This document shows positions 26,612 through 34,922 of a stretch of 64,000 nt of DNA, in pieces. Numbering within the stretch: the stretch's first letter is position 1; the number at the start of each line of letters is the position of its first letter. Source of the stretch: an uncultured Pseudoxanthomonas sp. (GTDB taxonomy: Bacteria > Pseudomonadota > Gammaproteobacteria > Xanthomonadales > Xanthomonadaceae). The stretch covers positions 314,607 to 378,606 of the forward strand of contig CAMLGZ010000002.1 in assembly GCA_946479745.1 (NCBI GenBank), written 5' to 3'. A program made the translations under genes and the position numbers. Under the pieces are notes generated by a model. It had not been told where the DNA came from, made no database searches, and saw nothing but the letters and a program-made list of their open reading frames with translations.

Positions 26612-26713
26612 ATGAGCAAGGGCATGGACCAGAAGAAGAGCGAGAAGAAGGCGCCGACAAAGACGCTGAAGGAAAAGCGCGCCGAGAAGCAGGAAAAGAA
26701 AAAGAACAAGTAA
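26612..26713 (+). CDS. small Lys-rich protein (33 aa)
   Basis: A 33-residue open frame starting MSKGMDQKKS and ending KKKNK, almost entirely Lys, Glu, Ala and Gln. AGAGG lies seven bases before the ATG, and a terminator follows 26 bases after the stop, so this is a plausible real gene. It resembles the 52-residue protein at 14351 in composition. Function unknown; RNA or ribosome contact is inference. Confidence 0.7.
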   Translation: MSKGMDQKKSEKKAPTKTLKEKRAEKQEKKKNK

Positions 26714-26738
26714 TCTTGCCCTGCAAGCAAGCGGGACG

Positions 26739-26778
26739 AAGGGCGGATGTTCCGGAAGGAACCCGCCCTTTCCTTTTT
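26739..26778 (+). terminator. intrinsic terminator
   Basis: An 8-bp stem (26739-26746 with 26763-26770), 16-base loop, and TCCTTTTT tail. It follows the small Lys-rich gene; with RidA converging on it, it may act in both directions. Confidence 0.75.
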
Positions 26779-26829
26779 GTAGCCGAGCCTGCCGTACTGC
26801 TCGCCGATTCCGCCGCGCACGCAAGGACG

Positions 26830-27174
26830 CTAGACCGCGGCGGTGACCACGACTTCTATTTTCCACTTGGGATTGGCCAGCGCAGCCTGCACGGTGGCGC
26901 GCGTGGGCGTATGTCCCGGCACCACCCAGGTCTCCCAGACCTCGTTCATCGCCGCAAAATCGCCCAGGTCGGGCAGGAATATCTGCGCATGCAGGATCTT
27001 GCTCTTGTCGCTGCCGGCCTGCGCCAGCAAAGCGTCGATGGAATCCAGCACCTGCCGGGTCTGGCCCTGGATGTTCAGGCTGGTGTCGTCGGCAATCTGG
27101 CCGGCCAGATAGATGGTGCCGTTGTGGATCGCCATTTCCGACAGGCGCGGGCCTACTTCGAATCGCTGGATCAT
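26830..27174 (-). CDS. RidA family protein (YjgF/YER057c/UK114)
   Basis: A 114-residue trimeric protein that hydrolyses reactive enamine/imine intermediates from PLP enzymes. The RidA signature is present: LAGQIADDT, the Arg in PTRATVQAAL that binds the substrate carboxylate, and the C-terminal WKIEVVVTAAV. The catalytic Arg is intact, so it is likely a functional deaminase rather than an Arg-less paralogue. No biosynthetic neighbour indicates a particular substrate. Confidence 0.93.
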   Translation of the reverse strand: MIQRFEVGPRLSEMAIHNGTIYLAGQIADDTSLNIQGQTRQVLDSIDALLAQAGSDKSKILHAQIFLPDLGDFAAMNEVWETWVVPGHTPTRATVQAALANPKWKIEVVVTAAV

Positions 27175-27252
27175 GGGGCTTCCTCCGTAGCTCGATAAAG
27201 ACCCATCCTACGGGAAGTGCCCGCCATCCCGTAACATCCGTCCGTCCGCGCA

Positions 27253-28767
27253 ATGGTTTTCCATGGGGTGAATATTTTGGACGGAAGCAAGGTCTCTTCT
27301 CGCGGGACTGCGAAAGAACGTTTCCGGCGCGCCTGCAAACGCCTGTTGCTGGCGCTCCTGGCTTGCTACCTGCTCTCGGCCGCCTGGCAGGTCTACAAAC
27401 CGCTGCCCGCAGGCATCGGACGGAATTTCCCCATCGCCTCTTCCGGCGATGCAGCGTTGCTGACCGACATCACCTATGTCGATGCGGCCGGCGTGCGCCA
27501 TAGCGATCAGCAGGTTTTCGATGAAGTCCTTCGGTTGATCGGGCAAGCGCAACGCGCGGTCGTGGTGGACATGTTCCTCTTCAACGACTTCACCGGCGCC
27601 GATGCCGCGCCCAGTCTGCGCCCACTGAGCGCTCAACTGACCCAGGCGCTGATCGAACGCAAGCGGGCAGTGCCCGGCCTGCAGGTCGTGGTTATCACCG
27701 ACCCCATCAACACGCTGTATGGCGGAATGCCGTCCAAGCATCTGGATGCCTTGCGCGCGGAGGGTATCGAAACGGTGGTCACCGATCTGACCCGCATCCG
27801 CGCGCCCAACCCTGCCTGGTCCGGATTCTGGCAGCTGTGCTGCCGATGGTTGGGGAACAGCGAACACGGCGGCTGGTTGTCCAGCCCTTTCGGCCAGGGC
27901 GAGACGACATTGCGCAGTTACCTGGCGCTGCTCAACCTCAAAGCCAACCATCGCAAAACCCTTGTGGTCGATTCCGGCGATGAATGGGTGGGCTTGGTGG
28001 CCAGCGCAAATCCGCACGATGGCAGCAGCGCGCACGGCAACGTGGCGTTGCGGTTCAGCGGCCCGGCCGCGTTGGATCTGCTGCAAAGCGAACGCGCTGT
28101 GGTGGCGATGTCCGGCGCTGCCTGGCCGCAATCGCTGGTTTCGATCAAACCCTCCACCCTCCCCGCCGGCACTGCCGTCGGCACCCAGGTGCAGATCCTC
28201 ACCGAAGGCCGCATCCGCGATGCGCTGCTGGCCAGCGTCGCCAGCGCCAAGCCAGGCGATCGGCTGGATATCGCGGTGTTCTATTTCACCCATCGTGGAC
28301 TGGTGAAGGAAGTAGTGGCGGCGCAACGGCGTGGTGTGAAGCTGCGCGTGCTGCTGGATCCGAACGAAGACGCTTTCGGTCGGAAGAAGAACGGCATCCC
28401 CAACCGCCAAGTGGCGCTGGAACTGCACGAAGCCGGAGTGCCCGTGCGCTGGTGCGACACCCATGGCGAGCAATGCCACGCCAAATTCATGCTCAAGCGC
28501 GGCGCTGCCGGCAAAGCGGAGCTGATCGTGGGATCAGCCAACTACACCCGGCGCAATCTGGACGACTACAACCTGGAAAGCAGTGCACGCGTACTGGCGG
28601 CTGCCGATACGGCCGTGATCAGCCGTGCGGGCTCCTATTTCGAGCAGAGCTGGAGCAATACCGAAGGCCGCCGGATCAGCCTGCCTTACGCCCGCTATGC
28701 CGATGATTCACGGCTGCGCTACTGGCGCTACCGCTTCACCGAGGCCTCCGGTCTGTCCAGCTTCTGA
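27253..28767 (+). CDS. phospholipase D family protein (cardiolipin synthase-like)
   Basis: A 504-residue protein with one N-terminal membrane helix (about residues 30-46) and two PLD repeats: NHRKTLVVD (HxK with downstream Asp) near residue 234 and QCHAKFMLKRG (HxK) near residue 413, followed by GSANYTRRNLDDYN. Such proteins make or cleave phospholipid phosphodiester bonds; the size and motifs recall bacterial cardiolipin synthases, but the substrate is not proven. Its last 60 bases overlap the 3' end of the convergent SGNH gene. Start at 27253 has no strong ribosome site. Confidence 0.87.
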   Translation: MVFHGVNILDGSKVSSRGTAKERFRRACKRLLLALLACYLLSAAWQVYKPLPAGIGRNFPIASSGDAALLTDITYVDAAGVRHSDQQVFDEVLRLIGQAQRAVVVDMFLFNDFTGADAAPSLRPLSAQLTQALIERKRAVPGLQVVVITDPINTLYGGMPSKHLDALRAEGIETVVTDLTRIRAPNPAWSGFWQLCCRWLGNSEHGGWLSSPFGQGETTLRSYLALLNLKANHRKTLVVDSGDEWVGLVASANPHDGSSAHGNVALRFSGPAALDLLQSERAVVAMSGAAWPQSLVSIKPSTLPAGTAVGTQVQILTEGRIRDALLASVASAKPGDRLDIAVFYFTHRGLVKEVVAAQRRGVKLRVLLDPNEDAFGRKKNGIPNRQVALELHEAGVPVRWCDTHGEQCHAKFMLKRGAAGKAELIVGSANYTRRNLDDYNLESSARVLAAADTAVISRAGSYFEQSWSNTEGRRISLPYARYADDSRLRYWRYRFTEASGLSSF

Positions 28768-29850
28768 TTCCGACACTCCTTTCCGGCCAAGCGCGGCAAT
28801 CACCTCGGCCTGGCTGATCGGCGTGACTGCCAGTTGGAAGCGCGCGTTCATCAGGTCGACCAGCGCGCGCGCCCACTCTGCATTCCATGCACTGCCCGCG
28901 TGGCCGTCGGCAAGCACCGCATGCTCCGGTCCGTCGCCTGCCGCGTTGCGCACATGCAGATTGCCCAGCACCAGATCGCGGTAGGCCGGCAGCCCCCGCC
29001 CGTCACGCGAACCCCAGCGCGCGGCAAACCAGGCGCGATCATCGAAGAAGGCTGTGCCTGGATCGGTGCGCGCCATCCCCGCCAGCGCGCGGTCGAATAC
29101 ATCCAGGCCCTCGTCGATATTGGCCAATTGAACCGGATCGTGCCAGCGGTCCAGGTACTTCGGCCAGTCGGCATTGTTGAAGATCCCGACCAGCACGATG
29201 CGCACCTTCGGATGGTGCGCGCGCAACAGCGCCACCGATCCCTGGATGGCCTGCACGCAGCCGGCGATCTTCTCCTGCACGGCCGCCGCGCGGGGATCGC
29301 GCGCCAGTTGGTCCAGATTCCGCGCATCGCCGAAGCTGTTGATGCCGATGCGGATCAGCACCACTCCATTGCGCCAGCGCGCCGGTTCCTGATCCATCAA
29401 CGAAAGCAGCGCCCTGGCCTGTTGCGAATAACCTTCCAGCAGATCGCCGCACTCGGCGCCGGAGAGCGCGAAGTTGTAGCGGAAATCCTCCTTCGGGGGC
29501 GAACGGCCCTCTCGCCCCAGCCAACGATTGGTGCGCGCCACCACGCCGCGCGTGCCATGAACCCCCCATTGGCCCTGATCCAGTTGCTGTCCGCGCAGGC
29601 GTTGCAACAGCTCGGTCCATTGCCAGGTGGTCGGACGATAATCGCCGCCCCGTTTGAGGCTTCCTGCCGGAAAAAAAATCGAGTCGTGATAGGCGTGACT
29701 GTCCGAGTCGCCCAGCACCGCCAGGGATACGGAACCGTCGGACGCGGTCGGTGCCGGATTCATCCCGGTCCGGTAGAAACACACGCACAACACCACCGCG
29801 CCGATGAGAGCGAGGTAAATCCAGAAAGCCGATCTTTTGGCTGGCAGCAT
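28708..29850 (-). CDS. SGNH/GDSL hydrolase family protein
   Basis: A 380-residue protein with one N-terminal membrane helix (residues about 9-27, WIYLALIGAVVLCVC) and an SGNH esterase domain: nucleophile Ser in VLGDSDSHAY, the Gly block in NFALSGAECGDL, Asn in IRIGINSFGD, and the Asp/His in LADGHAGSAW. GGGAATC precedes the ATG at 29850. Periplasmic side likely. Role unknown; its 3' end overlaps the PLD gene by 60 bases tail to tail. Confidence 0.85.
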   Translation of the reverse strand: MLPAKRSAFWIYLALIGAVVLCVCFYRTGMNPAPTASDGSVSLAVLGDSDSHAYHDSIFFPAGSLKRGGDYRPTTWQWTELLQRLRGQQLDQGQWGVHGTRGVVARTNRWLGREGRSPPKEDFRYNFALSGAECGDLLEGYSQQARALLSLMDQEPARWRNGVVLIRIGINSFGDARNLDQLARDPRAAAVQEKIAGCVQAIQGSVALLRAHHPKVRIVLVGIFNNADWPKYLDRWHDPVQLANIDEGLDVFDRALAGMARTDPGTAFFDDRAWFAARWGSRDGRGLPAYRDLVLGNLHVRNAAGDGPEHAVLADGHAGSAWNAEWARALVDLMNARFQLAVTPISQAEVIAALGRKGVSESEAGQTGGLGEAVAPVAQP

Positions 29851-30113
29851 GCTGATTCCCGGTGCACGCAAGGGAAAACGGGCAGATGCACCGGCTCCGG
29901 TCAGCACCCGCACCGGATTGGCGGTTCCAGGCTCTCCAGAGACCCGCCGCGCAGGTGGGCCGGCAAGCTTCAGGAAGCCTGGCGTAGGATGTTCCTGTCA
30001 CACGCTCGCCCGCGCGTCTCGCCCGACCGTCCTCCAGTCGCCCGCTTCGCTCCTTTCCCCGTGTCTTTCCTCCCGGTATCGGGATCGCTTGAGACGCTAC
30101 TCCTGGAGCGCCC

Positions 30114-30800
30114 ATGCCGGGCTACACCACCCGCTTGCTTACCGTCCGACTGGGCGGACACGACTATCGCATCCGTGCGCTCAGCGACCTGCAGCAGTTC
30201 GCCGATCCCACCGGGCAGGCGCACCGTGCCGGCATCTCTTCCTCGCTCTGGAGTCTGTTCGGGCAGGTCTGGCCCTCCGGTCGTGTCTTGGCCGAAGCCA
30301 TGAGCGGCTTCGACGTCGCAGGCAAGCGCATCCTCGAACTGGGCTGCGGCCTGGGCCTGTCCAGTCTGGTGCTGGCCAAACGCGGCGCCGATGTGGTGGC
30401 CAGCGATCATCATCCGCTGGCCGAATCCTTCCTGGCCTACAACGCCGGCCTCAACAATCTTCCTGCGGTAACCTACCGCGATCTGCCCTGGATGACGCCG
30501 GACGCCACGCTGGGCAGCTTCGACCTGATCATCGGCAGCGACATCCTGTACGAGCGCGATCACGCCGCCCAGATCGCGGCGATGATGCTGCGCCACGCCA
30601 ACCCCGATGCCGAGCTGCTGGTCACCGACCCGGGCCGCGGCAACAGCGGTCCGTTCACGCGCGCCATGGCCGAACAGGGATATGAAGTCACCGAGCGCCG
30701 CAGCCGCTTCAACGAAAAAGACGTCGAACCCTTCCGTGGCCGCCTGCTCAGCTACCGCCGCGGTACTCCGATGAGCAACGTCGGAACGGCACTGCAGTGA
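30114..30800 (+). CDS. class I SAM-dependent methyltransferase (METTL16B/lysine type)
   Basis: A 228-residue cytosolic enzyme with the SAM motif ILELGCGLGLSSLVLAKRGADV (cut here: ILELGCGLG at residue about 73), an acidic SDHHPLA loop, and GSFDLIIGSDILYERD, the DxxY-like block of the FAM86/METTL21 protein-lysine methyltransferase group. Protein substrate unknown. The stop overlaps the GTG start of the YkgJ gene (GTGA), so both are translated together. Confidence 0.88.
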   Translation: MPGYTTRLLTVRLGGHDYRIRALSDLQQFADPTGQAHRAGISSSLWSLFGQVWPSGRVLAEAMSGFDVAGKRILELGCGLGLSSLVLAKRGADVVASDHHPLAESFLAYNAGLNNLPAVTYRDLPWMTPDATLGSFDLIIGSDILYERDHAAQIAAMMLRHANPDAELLVTDPGRGNSGPFTRAMAEQGYEVTERRSRFNEKDVEPFRGRLLSYRRGTPMSNVGTALQ

Positions 30801-31117
30801 GCAGCATTCCCCTGCACCTGCACGGCGGCATCGATGCCTCGGTGTCGTGCAGTCATTGCGATGCGGTCTGTTGCCGGCTCACCGTAGTGGTCATGCCGGA
30901 GGACCGGGTTCCGCGTCACCTGGTGGAGCGCAACGAGCATGGTGTGGAAGTCATGGCCCATGGCGAGGATGGGTGGTGCGTAGCGATCGATCCGCTGCGC
31001 ATGTGCTGCAGCATCTACGACCAGCGCCCGGGGATCTGCCGCAAGTTCGCCATGGGCAGCGAGTACTGCGTGGACGAACGGCGAATCTACCGCAGCCGCT
31101 ACGACCAGCCCCTGTAG
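30797..31117 (+). CDS. YkgJ-type cysteine cluster protein
   Basis: A 106-residue protein of the YkgJ (zinc- or iron-chelating, CxxCxxxCC) family: SCSHCDAVCC at residues about 17-26, CCSIYDQRPGICRKF, and a final Cys, all Fe-S or zinc ligands. Function of the family is not settled. The start is GTG, overlapping the methyltransferase stop. The TAG stop is embedded in the GTAG head of a REP element. Confidence 0.88.
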   Translation: MSSIPLHLHGGIDASVSCSHCDAVCCRLTVVVMPEDRVPRHLVERNEHGVEVMAHGEDGWCVAIDPLRMCCSIYDQRPGICRKFAMGSEYCVDERRIYRSRYDQPL

Positions 31118-31192
31118 GAGCGCGTAGGAGCGACGTAAGTCGCGATGGGAGACCGGTCGGTAGAGCTTCATCGCGACTTACGTCGCTCCTAC
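31114..31192. repeat. REP-like palindrome (GTAGGAGCGACG)
   Basis: A short GTAGGAGCG head at 31114-31122, then perfect 24-bp arms at 31124-31147 and 31169-31192. The first GTAG contains the stop codon of the YkgJ gene. Same family as 57817, 60576 and 62102. Confidence 0.88.
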
Positions 31193-31208
31193 GCGCCCCT
31201 ACACGCGT

Positions 31209-31373
31209 CTACGCACCTCCATGCCGGGCTTTCCAGGCGGCCAGCGCTTTTTCGTAGCGCTCCAACTCTGTTTCGTACGCGTCGTAGACGCAAGTCACGC
31301 AGCCTCCGCCACAGCAATCGCCGGGGTCGGGTTTGATTGGGGGCTGCGGCGGCGGATCGTCCTTCGGTTGCAT
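31209..31373 (-). CDS. oxidoreductase-like domain protein (54 aa)
   Basis: A 54-residue protein matching the short oxidoreductase-like N-terminal domain: Pro-rich start, CCGGGCVTCVYDAY at about residues 20-33, then a Glu-rich helix. Four Cys could bind a metal. Start is ATG 31373, 38 bases from the divergent YgjP-like gene. Found as a stand-alone small protein in many proteobacteria; role unknown. Confidence 0.8.
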   Translation of the reverse strand: MQPKDDPPPQPPIKPDPGDCCGGGCVTCVYDAYETELERYEKALAAWKARHGGA

Positions 31374-31411
31374 GGGCTTACTGTAACGCCGCAAACCGGT
31401 ATGGTTGCAGC

Positions 31412-31918
31412 ATGCAAGCGCTCAAATACCTGGCCGGATATCCCGAAGACCTGCAAGCGCAGGTACGCGCGCTGATCGAAAAGGACCGGCTGGGCGCGGT
31501 CCTCGCCGACAAGTACGGCCAAGGGCACACCGTGCGCAACGACCGCCAGCTGTACGAATACGCCGTGGAAATGAAAGACCGCTACCTGCGCAAGGCCGAG
31601 CCGCTCAACAAGGTCGTCTACGACAACAAACTGCAGGTGGTGAAGCACGCGCTGGGTACGCACACCACCGTATCGCGCGTGCAGGGCAGCCGGTTGAAGG
31701 CCAGCCGCGAAATCCGCATCGCCACCGTTTTCCGGGACGCGCCAGCGGATTTCCTGAAGATGATCGTGGCCCACGAACTGGCGCACCTGAAGGAAAGCGA
31801 ACACAACAAGCCGTTCTATCAGCTCTGCGTGCATATGGCGCCGGACTACCACCAGCTCGAATTCGACCTGCGCATGTACCTGACCCACCTCGATTGCGGC
31901 GGCGAAAAAACCGCTTAG
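31412..31918 (+). CDS. YgjP-like zinc metalloprotease
   Basis: A 168-residue cytosolic protein of the YgjP/DUF45 (WLM-like) family. The metal-binding motif HELAH (IVAHELAHLKE, about residue 119) is followed by a third ligand in the block FYQLCVHMAPDYHQLE. Homologues process or stand near tRNA/ribosome factors, but no substrate is known. The ATG at 31412 has no obvious ribosome site; the conserved domain starts soon after. HD gene converges on it after 10 bases. Confidence 0.88.
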   Translation: MQALKYLAGYPEDLQAQVRALIEKDRLGAVLADKYGQGHTVRNDRQLYEYAVEMKDRYLRKAEPLNKVVYDNKLQVVKHALGTHTTVSRVQGSRLKASREIRIATVFRDAPADFLKMIVAHELAHLKESEHNKPFYQLCVHMAPDYHQLEFDLRMYLTHLDCGGEKTA

Positions 31919-31928
31919 CGGGCGACAC

Positions 31929-32543
31929 CTAGCCGGCGATCGCGCGACGCAGATTGGCACGCGCCGCTGCGTCGTAACGCTGATGGAACCAATCGCTCAG
32001 GTAGATGCGTTCGCGGGCGAGCAATCCTTTCAGGAATCGCTTGCGGTTCAGTCGGAATAGAAACCCGGGCACATGGCCGCGGTATTCGTCCGCGATACCC
32101 GCGTCGTAGGCATCGAACGCATCGGATTCCGCGCCCAGGATCGCCATGTCGCAGTCCAGAAAATGGCGCGTATCCAGCGAAAACCCATCGTCGCCGAAGT
32201 CCGCCGGCGAGAACTGGCCGTGACGCGCGGTGAGATTGATCAACTCGGCGACACGCAGCGTGTCGACCCCCTGCTCCGGCAGCCATCGCGCGATCTGCGC
32301 CATCGCCAGATCGGCCGAACGCGCTTCGTTGTCCTTGCGTCCGGCCTCGTAGATGGCATCGTGGTACAGCACCGCAAGATAGACCTCGGCGGGCTGCGCC
32401 CAACCCGGTCCGGCGGTCACTTCGGCGAAACGGTGCAGCACCTCCTGCACATGCCCGAAGTTATGGTAAGCGCGCGGCGGCGTGGCATACGCCGCTTCCA
32501 ACTCGGACAGCATCAACGTGGGCAGCGTCAGCGGCGCGGACAT
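31929..32543 (-). CDS. predicted HD-superfamily metal-dependent phosphohydrolase
   Basis: A 204-residue soluble protein with the family hallmarks YHNFGHVQEVL (about residue 24) and the HD pair in YHDAIYE, then DCDMAILG and the C-terminal FRLNRKRF. These enzymes hydrolyse nucleotides or phosphoesters; the substrate here is unknown. The ATG at 32543 has TGGAG about nine bases upstream. It is 53 bases downstream of the M24 peptidase on the same strand. Confidence 0.9.
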   Translation of the reverse strand: MSAPLTLPTLMLSELEAAYATPPRAYHNFGHVQEVLHRFAEVTAGPGWAQPAEVYLAVLYHDAIYEAGRKDNEARSADLAMAQIARWLPEQGVDTLRVAELINLTARHGQFSPADFGDDGFSLDTRHFLDCDMAILGAESDAFDAYDAGIADEYRGHVPGFLFRLNRKRFLKGLLARERIYLSDWFHQRYDAAARANLRRAIAG

Positions 32544-32596
32544 TTCGACGACTCCAGCCAAGGCTTATGCGGACACTATATCGCCAGCGGCGCCGA

Positions 32597-33988
32597 TCAA
32601 CGGATCACGTGCCACTGCGTCTGCCGCCCCGCCAGATATTCCACCCGCTGGCCGTCGAACAACGCCGTCTGCTCCAGTTTGATCTGCACGTTCTGGTCTT
32701 TCCACTCGGGTAGCCGGGCCTTGATATTGCCCTCGATGGCGTACACCGTCATTGCGTGCAGGGGCCAGTCTCCCTGCCCCGCGGTAGCGCCTTGGTTGTC
32801 CCACATACCGATGGCAGGCCCGGGAGCGTGGCCGAAGAAGCCTACCGGGTGCGAGTAAGTGGCCGATACGATGCCCGCCGCCTCCGACTCGCGCCGGGTC
32901 TTGGCCAATACCTCGTTGCCGGTGCGGCCAATGGTGAAATTGGCGGTCAGCAGATCCTGCCAGCGGTTGCCCGTAGCCATCGCCTTGCGCAATCCGTCGG
33001 GCACATCGCGCTCGCCCACACGTGCCACGTAGCCCATTTCCTGAGTATCTGTGCAGAGCTTGAGGTAGCAGATGCCGACGTCGGTGTGGAGTACGTCTCC
33101 AGGCTGGATCACGCCCTCTTCGCCGCAGAACGGCGCGTCGTCGGCGCATGCCGCGCCCATGCGCTGGAAATTGACGTCGGGCATGAACCAGATCGGCAGG
33201 CCCAGCGATTCGAAACGCTGGCGTATGTACCAGGCCACGTCGTCGGTGCTGGTGACGCCCGGCGTGATCACCTTGCCGGAGAACGCTTCGCCGATCACCG
33301 CGCGCGCCAGCGACACGATATGCGGATAGGCCGCACGCTCGGAGGCGCTGCGGGTCTCCAGCCAGCGTACGACCAGTTTTTCGGCCGACACCAGGCGTTC
33401 GTCGTAGCCTTGCGGCAGCGCTGCGCGCAATCGCTCGTGCAGGCCATGGGTCAGGCCATCGGCCACCGGCCACTGCGCGGAAACATCAATGCCGATGCGC
33501 CTCGGATCGCGCTTGGCGATCAGTTCGCCCAGTGCCGTCCATTGCGCTTCCAGATCGCCGCCCGACCATGCCGATTCGTAGGGCGCGCCGAACGGATAAC
33601 GGTTGATCGACAAGCGCTTGACGCTGCCGTCCGGCTGTCGGTCGAATACCAGCATGGTCGTACGCCGCGCGGAATGGCCGGGTTGCGGTACCAGGGTGAA
33701 GTAGACCGGATCTTCCGCGTATTCGCGGGCAATGACCAGCCACATATCCAGTTCCGCTTCCTTCATCAACTGCGGCAGCAGCGTATCCAGCCGTTCCTGC
33801 AGCATGCGGTTCTCGGGAACGACGCGCTCGCGCGGCGCCAGCACCGCGCCTACCGTATCGACGACCCTGCCTTGCGCGAAAGCGGTTGCGGCGGATTCCT
33901 GGCAGTGCGCCACCGAAACCGCGGAACCCAGCAGGAATAGCGTCGCCCAGAGCAGCAAGGAAGACAGCGGAAGTCGAAGAGAGCTCAT
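32597..33988 (-). CDS. exported M24 family metallopeptidase (Xaa-Pro aminopeptidase-like)
   Basis: A 463-residue protein with a Sec signal peptide (residues 1 to about 27), a creatinase-like N-terminal domain and a C-terminal pita-bread domain. Metal ligands appear as HTDVGIC (Asp), HPVGFFGHAPG (His) and IEGN (Glu), though the set is partly altered: the second Glu stands in KLEQTALF. Length is typical of periplasmic aminopeptidase P relatives. The start follows the hydrophobic helix. Likely cleaves N-terminal residues before proline, in the periplasm. Confidence 0.88.
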   Translation of the reverse strand: MSSLRLPLSSLLLWATLFLLGSAVSVAHCQESAATAFAQGRVVDTVGAVLAPRERVVPENRMLQERLDTLLPQLMKEAELDMWLVIAREYAEDPVYFTLVPQPGHSARRTTMLVFDRQPDGSVKRLSINRYPFGAPYESAWSGGDLEAQWTALGELIAKRDPRRIGIDVSAQWPVADGLTHGLHERLRAALPQGYDERLVSAEKLVVRWLETRSASERAAYPHIVSLARAVIGEAFSGKVITPGVTSTDDVAWYIRQRFESLGLPIWFMPDVNFQRMGAACADDAPFCGEEGVIQPGDVLHTDVGICYLKLCTDTQEMGYVARVGERDVPDGLRKAMATGNRWQDLLTANFTIGRTGNEVLAKTRRESEAAGIVSATYSHPVGFFGHAPGPAIGMWDNQGATAGQGDWPLHAMTVYAIEGNIKARLPEWKDQNVQIKLEQTALFDGQRVEYLAGRQTQWHVIR

Positions 33989-34021
33989 CGTAGATCCCGA
34001 AGTGACGGCAAAAAGAACGGA

Positions 34022-34393
34022 CTATCGCGCATCGAAAAGCCAGGCCTGCGCTTCCGATTCATTGCTGAAGACATTGGCCTGCATGCCGAAATTTCCCGCC
34101 ACTACCACCCCGAAACGCTCGGGATCGATGAAGGCCGGCGGCACTACCATGGCGATCGCGACATGACCCAGCGAGGCCCTTCCCCACTCGCGCACCATGG
34201 CATGCCGGTCGGCTGTGCTGGGCGGATCAAAGCCTGTCGCTTCCGTGGTCACTATCAACATGCGCGCAACTCCCAGCTGGTCGGCTTTCGTGATCGCCGC
34301 GCTGATCGCCTGCACCGCCTGCTGGAAGCGCCACGGGCCGGACAGGCGGAAACGGCCGATGCCATCCCTCACCTCAAAGCTGTCTTGGCTCAT
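34022..34393 (-). CDS. hypothetical protein with STAS/SpoIIAA-like appearance
   Basis: A 123-residue soluble protein. A short basic-hydrophobic start (GIGRFRLSGPWRFQQAVQAI) is followed by VARMLIVTTEATGFDPPS and a C-terminal AVFSNESEAQAWL-type end, the arrangement seen in STAS/SpoIIAA-like domains. GGGGAATTC is about 6 bases before the ATG. Not firmly assigned. The exported 110-residue gene lies upstream after 61 bases. Confidence 0.65.
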   Translation of the reverse strand: MSQDSFEVRDGIGRFRLSGPWRFQQAVQAISAAITKADQLGVARMLIVTTEATGFDPPSTADRHAMVREWGRASLGHVAIAMVVPPAFIDPERFGVVVAGNFGMQANVFSNESEAQAWLFDAR

Positions 34394-34454
34394 GCGAATT
34401 CCCCGTTCGCCAGAATCGTCACAATAGCCTGGTCCCCTGACGGCCGGTTCCTGA

Positions 34455-34787
34455 TCATTCCACGAAGAAACCAGTGATATCGAAATGCAGATCCACACGG
34501 GAGCCGCTGGCTAGCTTCAGGGTAATCACGTCGTAGTGCGGCGGGCCGATCACTCTGCCCTTCGATTCGACCGTCGCGTCGGGATAGTGAATGCGTATCC
34601 ATTCCTGCTCGGCGGCCACGCCTTCGCTGACGCTGCCCGCGCCGGCTATCACGATGGCTTTCTTGAGCGTCAGCCCGTCGCCGCCGGAATAGCGGATGGC
34701 CGAGACGACAGCGGTCTGCGCCTGCGCCGGACGCGGACCCGCCGACGCCAGCAACAGCAGGCAGGAAACCAGGACGAAACCACGCAT
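34455..34787 (-). CDS. exported hypothetical protein (110 aa)
   Basis: A 110-residue protein with a cleavable signal peptide (residues 1 to about 24, ASAGPRPAQAQ) followed by a mature part with VVSAIRYSGGDGLTLKKAIVI and GPPHYDVITLKLASGSRVD. The mature region has alternating hydrophobic residues, suggesting beta strands; no domain recognised. The start at 34787 follows a weak ribosome site. Divergent from the cupin-like gene (135 bases). Confidence 0.75.
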   Translation of the reverse strand: MRGFVLVSCLLLLASAGPRPAQAQTAVVSAIRYSGGDGLTLKKAIVIAGAGSVSEGVAAEQEWIRIHYPDATVESKGRVIGPPHYDVITLKLASGSRVDLHFDITGFFVE

Positions 34788-34922
34788 ACGGAATCCTCGG
34801 CCGGAATTGTCGCGTTTTTGCGGCGCCGCCGGCACTGGCGCCGGAGGTATTGTCGTTCAAGCGGCGACGCAATGCATCGGGCGCGCTAGCATTCGCTGGT
34901 TCGCCTCCCACTGGACCGACGC

